Position numbers and translations under genes: made by a program. 57,212 nucleotides of DNA from Polyangium jinanense. Its GTDB lineage: Bacteria; Myxococcota; Polyangia; Polyangiales; Polyangiaceae. Positions 11,092 to 18,499 of the stretch are shown in pieces. Location: assembly GCF_028435365.1 (NCBI RefSeq), contig NZ_JAGTJJ010000066.1, forward strand, positions 1 to 57,212, read 5' to 3'. The notes under the pieces are model-generated. The model was not told the DNA's origin and made no database searches. It worked only from the letters and a program-made list of their open reading frames with translations. The stretch's first letter is position 1, and every line of letters begins with the position of its first letter.

Positions 11092-11555
11092 GCGTCCGCC
11101 TGGTCCTCGATAGCTCGGTGCTCGTCGCCGCGATGAAGGAAGCCGACCCCGGCCATGAGGACGCGGTCGATTTCCTCGATCGCCTGCGCGCCGCTCACGC
11201 GTCCGGACGGGCCGAGGTCTTCGCGCCCCCGGAGCTCTGGATCGAGGTGCGCGCCGCCGCCCAGAAGCTCGGGCGATTCGTGGTCACGCCCTCGCGGCGG
11301 AGCATGGACGACCTCTTCGCGAACCTCGACGTCGAGCTCGTGCCGATCACGAGCGTCGTGGAGATCGACGCGTTCTTCGAGCGCCTCGAGCGTCACATGC
11401 GGAATCGCGCGCCGTTCACGAATGCGACGGATCTCGTGTACCTCTGGGTCGCGTTCCAGCGCGCCGCGGCCCTGGTCACGCTCGACGCGGGCCTGCTCAA
11501 ATATCACGGAATGGTCTGCGACGTCATGCGTCCGTTCCATGTTCGCCTGGATTGA
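11088..11555 (+). CDS. PIN-domain protein (VapC-like fold), no antitoxin partner seen
   Basis: A 155-residue PIN-fold protein, predicted metal-dependent ribonuclease. Candidate acidic metal ligands in PIN order are Asp8 (LVLDSSVLV), Glu49 (PPELW), Asp115 (NATDLVYLW) and Asp133 (VTLDAGL). The GTG start overlaps the treZ stop (GTGA), so translation is probably coupled to the trehalose operon. No small antitoxin gene (AbrB, RHH, Phd or similar) lies before it, and the next gene downstream is an acidic protein of unknown family that does not look like a DNA-binding antitoxin. It could be a VapC toxin that lost its partner, or a housekeeping PIN nuclease. Fold is confident, role is not. Confidence 0.75.
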   Translation: MSVRLVLDSSVLVAAMKEADPGHEDAVDFLDRLRAAHASGRAEVFAPPELWIEVRAAAQKLGRFVVTPSRRSMDDLFANLDVELVPITSVVEIDAFFERLERHMRNRAPFTNATDLVYLWVAFQRAAALVTLDAGLLKYHGMVCDVMRPFHVRLD

Positions 11556-11664
11556 GAGTGAGGGGCGCGGCGGTCGAGCCGAGCCACGCCACGCCGCTTG
11601 TATCGGGAAGGCCACGGCACCACGTCCGCTATTGCCGCGAGACGAACGCGGGGAGGAGGACGAC

Positions 11665-12075
11665 GTGAAGCAGCCGAAACCACCCCAGGCCACGACGCCG
11701 GACAAGCATCCCGAGGAATACCTCCACGACCTCAACCCGACCGCGCTCGCCGGGCAAAACATCGGAAAGGACGCGCCGCACCCGGAGAAAGAGGAGGGGC
11801 ACAGCGCTTACGACATCAAGGAGGCCCACGACGCGCTGCCCGATCTGACCGCCGACGAGCTGCGGGAGCTGCGCGTGCTGCCGCCCGGCACCCCGCTCCT
11901 CGAAAATGCGACGTACATGGATATCCGGCACCGCGAGCGCGGCGAGATCCTCGGCCGCGCCGGCATGTTCGCGGACGACGTGCACTGGTTCGTGCTGAAG
12001 AAGGAAGTCGATTACGAGCTCTGGAACAAGCTGCTCGGGATTCACCACGTCAAGCGGACGGGCACCGGGGGGTAA
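11665..12075 (+). CDS. Small hydrophilic protein of unknown function
   Basis: A 136-residue charged protein with no signal peptide or membrane helix. I chose the GTG at 11665 because GGGAGGAGG lies just upstream (11651-11659); the frame is open further upstream but only as an out-of-frame shadow of the PIN gene. The N-terminal 50 residues are rich in P, H, K and E. The C-terminal part (LTADELRELRVLPPGTPL, then ATYMDIRHRERGEI) looks folded and ends in a lysine-rich VKRTGTGG. I do not recognise the family. It follows the PIN gene by 109 bp on the same strand. Confidence 0.65.
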   Translation: MKQPKPPQATTPDKHPEEYLHDLNPTALAGQNIGKDAPHPEKEEGHSAYDIKEAHDALPDLTADELRELRVLPPGTPLLENATYMDIRHRERGEILGRAGMFADDVHWFVLKKEVDYELWNKLLGIHHVKRTGTGG

Positions 12076-12086
12076 AACCTCGGCGA

Positions 12087-12115
12087 GGGGCCGAGCCGAG
12101 AGAGGCCTCGGCCCC
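12087..12115. terminator. Hairpin between convergent genes
   Basis: GGGGCCGAG and CTCGGCCCC form a perfect 9-bp stem around an 11-nt loop in the 69 bp between two converging genes. A T5 run lies further on (about 12140), not next to the stem, so it is probably a bidirectional hairpin terminator without a classical U tract. Confidence 0.5.
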
Positions 12116-12144
12116 CGCGGACAACCTGGCTGCGACGGGGTTTT

Positions 12145-13032
12145 TCAGGGCGCGACGCCACGCGCGGAGAGCGTGCCCTCGAACGGCGCTCCCGGGCAGC
12201 TCCCGAGCGACGACGGGGTCGCGAGCGTGAAATCCATGTCGATACGCGTGCCGTCGATCGTGCCCTTCACGATCGACGCCGCCCCGCCGCAGAAGAACGC
12301 GACGCGCGCCTGGTCGAACGGATACACGAGATAGGCCTCGTCGATGGTCGTCTCGAACGAGCCTTCCCCGACGGGCGCGTGGAGCTTCATTTCGAGCAGG
12401 CCCCGCTGCCCCGCAACCTCGAATTCGACCTCGCACACGTTGCCCGTGCACGAGAGGCCGTCCGCGCCGCCGAGCGCCACGCCGCCGAGCGTCCCTCCGA
12501 GCTCCGTCGTCAGCCCCGTCGTCAGGTCGCCATGGAGCGAGGCCGTCACCGTGTCCGTCGTGGGTTCGCCGCCGGGGCAAGCGCCGAGCCGCGTGAGCGA
12601 GGGCAGCGTGAACGCCGCCTTGTCCGGCGTGGATCCGCGTGTCACCGTGCTGTTTGGCCCGACACACAATATGTCGCTCGGCGCATCGGGTGACGTTATC
12701 TCCACGATGCCCGTGACCGGCGTCACGGGCTGGTCCTCCTCCACGTCGCCCGTGCCCCAGAATCGCGCGCTGAGCGTGCCGTCCGCGGGATCTTCCGTGA
12801 CCTGGTACTCGGCCGAAATGCGCCACCCGTCGCCCGATTGCATGCGCGCCATGCCGCCCGCGCAATAGGCCTGCGCTGCCGAGGCACCGCCCAGCGTGCC
12901 CTCCGTTTCGAGGATCGCCGCGCACGACGGCCCGGGATCGGGCGTTTCGTTCGGTGCTTCGTCGGCGCCGCAAGCCGAGAGGAAGAGGATGGCCATGGAA
13001 GACACGATACCGAGGACCGGGTAAGCACGCAT
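12145..13032 (-). CDS. Secreted lipoprotein, unknown function
   Basis: A 295-residue exported protein with a lipobox (FLSAC, Cys21) followed by an acidic/proline stretch. The mature part is rich in Thr, Ser, Gly and Asp, looks mostly beta, and contains several paired cysteines (about ten in total), suggesting disulfides. Phrases such as GDGWRISAEYQV and DGTRIDMDFTLATP hint at repeated beta-sandwich halves. A GGAGGAG ribosome site precedes the ATG. The divergently oriented surroundings are other lipoproteins. I cannot assign a family. Confidence 0.75.
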   Translation of the reverse strand: MRAYPVLGIVSSMAILFLSACGADEAPNETPDPGPSCAAILETEGTLGGASAAQAYCAGGMARMQSGDGWRISAEYQVTEDPADGTLSARFWGTGDVEEDQPVTPVTGIVEITSPDAPSDILCVGPNSTVTRGSTPDKAAFTLPSLTRLGACPGGEPTTDTVTASLHGDLTTGLTTELGGTLGGVALGGADGLSCTGNVCEVEFEVAGQRGLLEMKLHAPVGEGSFETTIDEAYLVYPFDQARVAFFCGGAASIVKGTIDGTRIDMDFTLATPSSLGSCPGAPFEGTLSARGVAP

Positions 13033-13212
13033 GAGATTCTCCTCCCGAGGGTGGGGGATGGTTGAATGCAGCTCGTATTGGCAACCGGCGTGCCAGCGCG
13101 CAGAAGGCGTGTTTCAGGCGGGAAAACCGGGGGGAGGGGAGCCGTCGGGGCGCTCGTTGCTCGAATTGAGCAGATGTCGCGCTCCTGGAAGTTCACACCG
13201 GGCGGCCGTGCG

Positions 13213-14478
13213 TCACGGACAGACCGCGCTGCGCAGGCCCATGCCGTGGGTGATGAACTGGATCGGGTGGCTGCCCGTGAACGCGTTCGTCGGGAGCTCG
13301 TCCCAGGTGACGCCGTCCGTGCTGCGGAAGAACCTCTGCTCTTCGTACCACCGATCCCAGTCGCCATTGACGGCGACGTAGGTGTCGCCGTCGCTGCGGG
13401 CCACGGCGCCGACGATGGGCCCGGGGCTCGTCTGCGTGGTGCCGTCGTCGTTTTTCTTGCGCACCTCGGTCGGCGTCTTTGTCCACGTGGCGCCGTCCGG
13501 GCTCGTGTACCGCTGCGAGGCGTAATTCGCGTCGCGGCCCCACGTGACGAACGTGTCGCCGGTCCAGAGCAGACGCGCGTCGACCTGGCCGCCGATGTTC
13601 GACTCGGTCCAGGTGTCGCCGCCGTCGAGCGAACGACAAGCGACGCCGGTGCCGCCGAGGACGACGATCACGCCATTGCCATACGCGAAGCCGCCGGCCC
13701 ATTGAATGTCGCCCGCGCACGCGGCCGGGAGCGTGGTCGGGCGCGCCCAGGTCGCGCCGTTGTCCTTGCTCACGTTGATGTCGTTCCCACTGTTGTCGCC
13801 GAACGCGAGCAGGAAGCGGCCGCCGTCGTGCGGCGCGAAGCCGGTGCGGCGCACGTTCCACACGTCCGAGGTCGGGTCGCCGCCCGGGGTCCACGTCCCG
13901 CCGAACGTGTCCGCGACCTGCGGCGGGCGCTCGCCCGCGAGGAAGACGTCATTTCCGTAAACGATCCCCGCGAACGTCTTGCCTTCGAGCACGTTCTCCC
14001 AGTCGACGCCGTTTTTGCTGCGGCGAATCGAGCCGGGTTTTCCCCAGCCGAACGTCGCCACGAAGAAGCCATTGCCGTACGTGATGCCGCGGCCCGCGCC
14101 CGGGTGGTGATCACAATCGTACGTGGGGCTGGAGAAGCAGGGATACGTGTCGTCGTCGGAGCGGTTGCCGACCCAGGTCATTCCGTCGTCGCAGGAGATG
14201 ACCGTCCGCCCGACCATGCCTTGCGCGACGAAGATGGGCACGAGATCCGGATCGACGACACCTCCGCCTTGTCCTCCTTGCCCGCCGCCGCCCTGTCCTC
14301 CTTGCCCGCCGCCGCCCTGACCTCCCGCGCCGCCGCCGCCCTGACCTCCCGCGCCGCCTTCGGCCGCGCTGCCGCCCGCGCCTCCCGCGGCATCGCCGCT
14401 ACAAGCGACGAGCACGAGCGCCGCCGTGGCGAGCGCTGCCTTTCCGTATTTGCCCACCAACGCCGCCGAATCGAGCAT
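13213..14478 (-). CDS. Gly-tethered lipoprotein with BNR/sialidase-like repeats
   Basis: The start at 14478 is preceded by GGAGG and gives a signal peptide with lipobox LVAC. A Gly/Gln-rich tether of about 45 residues follows (GGQGGGG units, encoded by near-perfect tandem repeats at about 14265-14350). The rest contains at least five BNR/Asp-box-like motifs of the S-x-D-G-x-T-W type (SCDDGMTW, SKDNGATW, SLDGGDTW, SPDGATW, STDGVTW), implying a six-bladed propeller as in sialidases, photosystem-assembly factors and VPS10 proteins. No sialidase FRIP motif or catalytic set is visible, so enzyme activity is doubtful; ligand binding at the cell surface is more likely. It is divergent from the DUF1592-type gene across 238 bp. 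Confidence 0.8.
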   Translation of the reverse strand: MLDSAALVGKYGKAALATAALVLVACSGDAAGGAGGSAAEGGAGGQGGGGAGGQGGGGQGGQGGGGQGGQGGGVVDPDLVPIFVAQGMVGRTVISCDDGMTWVGNRSDDDTYPCFSSPTYDCDHHPGAGRGITYGNGFFVATFGWGKPGSIRRSKNGVDWENVLEGKTFAGIVYGNDVFLAGERPPQVADTFGGTWTPGGDPTSDVWNVRRTGFAPHDGGRFLLAFGDNSGNDINVSKDNGATWARPTTLPAACAGDIQWAGGFAYGNGVIVVLGGTGVACRSLDGGDTWTESNIGGQVDARLLWTGDTFVTWGRDANYASQRYTSPDGATWTKTPTEVRKKNDDGTTQTSPGPIVGAVARSDGDTYVAVNGDWDRWYEEQRFFRSTDGVTWDELPTNAFTGSHPIQFITHGMGLRSAVCP

Positions 14479-14568
14479 TCGAGATTCCTCCACGCGAAAG
14501 GACATCCGCGCGGCGGCGGCGCGTCAAGGGCCCTGTCTCTCGACGCGCCGTGACGCGGCCTCCGATCC

Positions 14569-14590
14569 AGTGGCAGAACACGATGCCACT
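14569..14590. promoter_or_regulatory. Palindrome in a divergent upstream region
   Basis: AGTGGCA and TGCCACT form a perfect 7-bp inverted repeat with an 8-nt spacer, in the middle of the 238-bp region between the divergent BNR lipoprotein and DUF1592-type genes. The dyad size suits a dimeric repressor. No protein can be named, so this is a candidate operator only. Confidence 0.3.
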
Positions 14591-14716
14591 TTTGCGCGAT
14601 GCGGCGCGGTTTTCGGCCGTTCGACGCTCTGGCGCGCGCCTTCCGATGCGGATACCGTGGTGCCCTCGTGCGCGGGGAAAAGCCTCGTGAACGCTCTTGC
14701 CAGGAGGTCCTTTTCG

Positions 14717-16465
14717 ATGATGCGAAGACGCTGGCCATGGCTTCTGGGACTCGGCGCCCTCACCGGCGCCTGCACGGGGCTCATTGGGGAGCCCCTGGAC
14801 GGGGAGGTCGGATCGACGCCCACGTCCTTCGTATGTGATCCGGACGTGGTGCCGGAAGCGCTGCCGCTGCGGCGGCTCAGCCACCTGCAATACCGCAATA
14901 CGGTGTCGGATCTGGTGCGCTTCGCCGTGCCCTCCGCCGCCGGGGAGATCCTCGGCGGGGCCGAGCCGCTCTTCGCGCAGCTCCCGAACGATCAGCGCGT
15001 CGGCCCGGACAAACACTACGCGGGCTTCACGCGCCTCGATCAGGCCCTGCAGCAGCAGCACGTGGACGGCGCGTACCGCGTGGCCGGCGAGGTCGGCAAG
15101 GCGCTCACGGCGTCGCCCTCGCGGCTCGCGGAGCTCGCGGGCGCCTGCGCCACGGACGCGGATGCGGCGAACGATGACGCCTGCCTCGACGACATGATCC
15201 GCCGCTTGGGCGAGCGCGCGCTGCGCAGGCCCGTGACGGACGAGGACGTGGCGTTTTATCGAGGCCCGGCCGGCGCAGCGCCCTTCGACGGAGCCGATTA
15301 CGCTGACGTCGTCGCGTTGCTCCTGAATGCGCCGCACCTGATGTATTTCGTCGAGCACGGGCAGGAGGGCAGCGATTCCACGGCGCCGCTCGACGCCTAC
15401 GAGCTCGCCTCGCGCCTTTCCTACCATTTCTGGCAGACGCTCCCCGACGAGCCGCTCTTCGAGGCGGCCCGGACCGGCGCGCTGCTCACCGAGGCCGGCT
15501 ACGAGGCCGAGGTCGAGCGGATCTTCAAGGATCCGCGGACGCAAGCGGCCATGGGCGAGCTCTTCGGGCAATGGCTCGACAACACCACGCTGGAAGAGCT
15601 CGACGCGCGCGTCGGCACGCCGCTCTTCGACGCATTCACCGCGGGGTATACGCCGGGGCCCGATCTGCGCGAGCACATGCTCGCCGAGGTCACGGACGCG
15701 GCGCTTCATTACACGTTCGAGGAGCCGGGCACGTTCCGCGACTTGCTCACGAGCCGCAAATCATTCGCCCGCACCGAGGACCTCGCGAGCCTCTATCACA
15801 CGCCCGTATGGTCGGGGAGCGGGGAGCCGCCGGAGTTCACCGAGCCGGAGCGCGCCGGGCTCCTGACCCGCGCGGCCTTCCTGGCCACGGGCTCGGCGAA
15901 TACGCGACCCATCATGAAGGGCGTGTTCATCCGCAAAGCGCTGCTCTGCGACGAGATCCCACCGCCGCCGCCGAACGCCGCGGCGAACCCGCCGCAGCTC
16001 AGCGAGAGCCTGTCCACGCGAGAGGTCGTCGAGGAGCTCACGGGGCAAGGCGCGTGCGCCGGTTGCCACAAGGTCGCCATCAATCCGCTCGGCTTCGCGA
16101 CGGAAAACTTCGATTCCCTCGGCCGCGTCCGCACCGAGCAGGCGCTCTTCGATCCCGACACGGGCGCGGTTGTCGCGACGGCCGGCGTGGACACGGAGGT
16201 CGTGCCGCGCGTGGAGAGCGGCGACGAGACGGTCGCGCAGAACGCGCAGGAGCTCACGAACCTCATCGCCGCGAGCCCCAAGCCCTATGCATGTTTCGCC
16301 AGGCAATACTTCCGGTTCACCTTCGGCCGGCTGGAGGACCTCAATCGCGACGCCTGCGCGCTCGAAGAAGTGAAGCTCGCCCTCGACGAGGGCAAGCCCA
16401 TGGCGGACGTCCTCCGATCCATCGCGCGGAGCCAGGCGTTCCGCATGCGCTCGTTCGTGGATTGA
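14717..16465 (+). CDS. DUF1592/DUF1588/DUF1585-family haem lipoprotein
   Basis: A 582-residue exported protein of the planctomycete/myxobacterial PSD1-like family. It has a lipobox (LTGAC) and then the usual domain order: DUF1587-like start (LRRLSHLQYRNTVSDL), DUF1595, DUF1592 (ELASRLSYHFWQTLPDEPLFEAA), DUF1588 (GVFIRKALLCDEIPPPP) with a CAGCH haem-binding motif at 447-451 (KVAINPLGFATENFDSLG follows), and DUF1585 at the end (FGR, MADVLRSIARSQAFRMR). AGGAGG nine bases before the ATG at 14717 fixes the start. It is followed after 36 bp by a DUF1552 gene, the usual partner. The family is common, but its biochemical role is not established; c-type haem suggests redox. Confidence 0.9.
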   Translation: MMRRRWPWLLGLGALTGACTGLIGEPLDGEVGSTPTSFVCDPDVVPEALPLRRLSHLQYRNTVSDLVRFAVPSAAGEILGGAEPLFAQLPNDQRVGPDKHYAGFTRLDQALQQQHVDGAYRVAGEVGKALTASPSRLAELAGACATDADAANDDACLDDMIRRLGERALRRPVTDEDVAFYRGPAGAAPFDGADYADVVALLLNAPHLMYFVEHGQEGSDSTAPLDAYELASRLSYHFWQTLPDEPLFEAARTGALLTEAGYEAEVERIFKDPRTQAAMGELFGQWLDNTTLEELDARVGTPLFDAFTAGYTPGPDLREHMLAEVTDAALHYTFEEPGTFRDLLTSRKSFARTEDLASLYHTPVWSGSGEPPEFTEPERAGLLTRAAFLATGSANTRPIMKGVFIRKALLCDEIPPPPPNAAANPPQLSESLSTREVVEELTGQGACAGCHKVAINPLGFATENFDSLGRVRTEQALFDPDTGAVVATAGVDTEVVPRVESGDETVAQNAQELTNLIAASPKPYACFARQYFRFTFGRLEDLNRDACALEEVKLALDEGKPMADVLRSIARSQAFRMRSFVD

Positions 16466-16501
16466 TGTGCGTGAATGGCGGCCCGGAAACTGGAGAATGA
16501 C

Positions 16502-18031
16502 ATGAAAAAGCTCAACCGACGCATGTGGCTCCGAGGCGCGGCGGGGTTCACGCTGGCGATCCCGTTCCTCCCCTCGCTCTTCGGCAAGGACCAGGCGTAC
16601 GCGGCCGGCGGACCGAAGCGTTTCGTCGCGCTCGCGACGCAACACGGCGGCGTCTGGCAGCCGCGGATGTATCCGAACGACGCGACGCTCGCGCAAACGG
16701 TGTCGTACGCGGGGCACGACGTCCGGCGCGGCGCGCTCGCGCTCGAGGTCGCGAATGGCGTGGCCTCGCTCTCCCCGGTCCTCGCGGGGGATTCCACGAA
16801 GCTCACGAGCACGCTCGTGCAAAAGATGAACGTCCTGCGCGGGCTCGACGTCACGTTTTACCTGGCGCACCACCGCGGCGGCCACCTCGGCAATTACGCG
16901 GACAATGACGGCAACGGCGCCGACGGTCAGGCGATCTGGGAGAAGAAGCGGCAGACGATCGATCAGCTCCTCGCCTGGTCGAGCAAGTTCTATCCGGATC
17001 TCGCCTCGATCCGCGAGCGATCGATCGTGATCGGCAGCGGCGGGATGTCGCACGGGTGGTCGAACCCCGGCAATCAGACGGGCGACATTCAGACGCTGAC
17101 CCCGGAGAACGACTCGCTCGCGCTCTTCAACAAGATCTTCGTGCCCCCGCAGGTTCCGGGCGAGACGCGGCCGCCGATCGTCGACCGTGTGCTCGAAGAT
17201 TACAAGCGCCTCCGGGACGGCAGTCGCCGCCTCTCCACGAAGGACAAGCAGCGGCTCGACGATCACATGGACCGCGTGAACGAGCTCGATCGCAAGCTCA
17301 ACGTGAGCGCGTCCTGCGGCGACATCCAGACGCCGTCGAGCTCGTCGATCGACGAGTGGGGCTCGTCGTTTTCGGTCGACCCGGAGGCGCAGAAGCGCTT
17401 CTGGCAGCTCATGAACGACGTCATCGTGGCCGCGTTCGCGTGCGACACCTGCCGCATCGTGACGATGAACATCGGCGACCATTTCTCGAATTACGTCGGC
17501 GACTGGCATCAGGACGTGGCGCACCAGGCGAACGTGAGCGCCGAGCGGCACGAGCTCAATTTCCAGGGGCATCGGCGCTTCTTCGAGGACGTCTACCTCG
17601 ACCTCGTCTCGAAGCTCGACGCCTTGCAGGACGCGAGCGGCGGCTCCGTGCTCGACCATTCCCTCGTGCAATGGACCCAGGAGTCGGGCTGCGTCACGCA
17701 TGATCCCATCGAGATGTGCGTGGTCACGGCCGGCGGCGCCGACGGGTTCTTCTCGACGGGCAACTATTGCGATTATCGCAACCTGCAGAAACCGGCGAGC
17801 AAGGCGGACGGGAACATCCTCGTCGATTCGCACGTCGGCCTGGTCTACAACCAGTGGCTCGGGAACGTGCTACAGTCGATGGGCCTTTCGCCCTCCGACT
17901 ACGAGACGGACGGGTACGGCGGCTACGGCCTCGTCCAGCTCTCGACCGAGGGCTGGTACGGCGGGTACGATAAGTACACGAACGCCGAGCTCGGCGTGAT
18001 GAGCGAGATTCTCCCCTTCCTGAAGGCATGA
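16502..18031 (+). CDS. DUF1552 family exported protein
   Basis: About 509 residues, the DUF1552 partner of the upstream DUF1592-type gene. The N-terminus (KKLNRRMWLRGAAG then a hydrophobic stretch) is Tat-like, with paired arginines and a GAAG-type h-region, typical for DUF1552. Conserved-looking stretches include ATQHGGVWQPRMYP, HHRGGHLGNY, GSGGMSHGWSNPG and HSLVQWTQESG, rich in His, Asn and Asp; the family resembles DUF1501-type sulfatase/alkaline-phosphatase-like proteins at the fold level, which is inference. GGAG lies upstream of the chosen ATG. The stop overlaps the start of the YkgJ-type gene (ATGA). Confidence 0.9.
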   Translation: MKKLNRRMWLRGAAGFTLAIPFLPSLFGKDQAYAAGGPKRFVALATQHGGVWQPRMYPNDATLAQTVSYAGHDVRRGALALEVANGVASLSPVLAGDSTKLTSTLVQKMNVLRGLDVTFYLAHHRGGHLGNYADNDGNGADGQAIWEKKRQTIDQLLAWSSKFYPDLASIRERSIVIGSGGMSHGWSNPGNQTGDIQTLTPENDSLALFNKIFVPPQVPGETRPPIVDRVLEDYKRLRDGSRRLSTKDKQRLDDHMDRVNELDRKLNVSASCGDIQTPSSSSIDEWGSSFSVDPEAQKRFWQLMNDVIVAAFACDTCRIVTMNIGDHFSNYVGDWHQDVAHQANVSAERHELNFQGHRRFFEDVYLDLVSKLDALQDASGGSVLDHSLVQWTQESGCVTHDPIEMCVVTAGGADGFFSTGNYCDYRNLQKPASKADGNILVDSHVGLVYNQWLGNVLQSMGLSPSDYETDGYGGYGLVQLSTEGWYGGYDKYTNAELGVMSEILPFLKA

Positions 18032-18423
18032 ACCAAAAGACGCACCTCCCGCTCGATCCGGAACTCGCCACCGAGCGGGAGGCGCCCGTCGATCCCGAGA
18101 CGGGCGAGCCGCTCGATTGCACGCGCTGCGGAGCCTGCTGCGAGGCCGGGCCGGGGAACATCCCCCTCACGGAGGACGACCTCGTCCTCTGGCGCCGGGC
18201 GGGCAGGCAGGACCTCGCCGATCGCGTGGACGAGGGCCATTTCGGCATGATGGCGTTCCCCACGACGCACGAGGGCGCGTGCATCTACCTCACGCGCCCC
18301 GAGGGCCGGAGCATCTGCTCGATTTACGAAGGCCGCGCGAGCACGTGCCGCGAGTTCCAGGCGGGATCGTGGCAATGCCTCGAGTTCCGCCGGGACGCTC
18401 GGAAGAAGGGGCGGCTGCGGTAA
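18028..18423 (+). CDS. YkgJ-family cysteine-cluster protein
   Basis: A 131-residue cytoplasmic protein with the YkgJ/CxxCxxCC zinc- or iron-chelating signature: CTRCGACC near 40, GACIYL near 88, ICSIYEGRASTCREF near 103, and a final QC. Such clusters are predicted to hold a metal ion or Fe-S. The ATG overlaps the DUF1552 stop by four bases, pointing to translational coupling and perhaps a maturation role for the DUF1592/DUF1552 pair. That role is inference from position only. Confidence 0.85.
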   Translation: MNQKTHLPLDPELATEREAPVDPETGEPLDCTRCGACCEAGPGNIPLTEDDLVLWRRAGRQDLADRVDEGHFGMMAFPTTHEGACIYLTRPEGRSICSIYEGRASTCREFQAGSWQCLEFRRDARKKGRLR

Positions 18424-18499
18424 AGGCTTGCCTTGGGCCTCCGGCCAGGGCTACCGTCGTTCCCGCGCAACGTAAAGCGCTTCACCAGGAACGCGGGTA

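Noticed and set aside
11155..11664. Upstream extension of the small unknown protein
   Set aside because: Out-of-frame shadow of the PIN gene; a strong ribosome site precedes the GTG at 11665.
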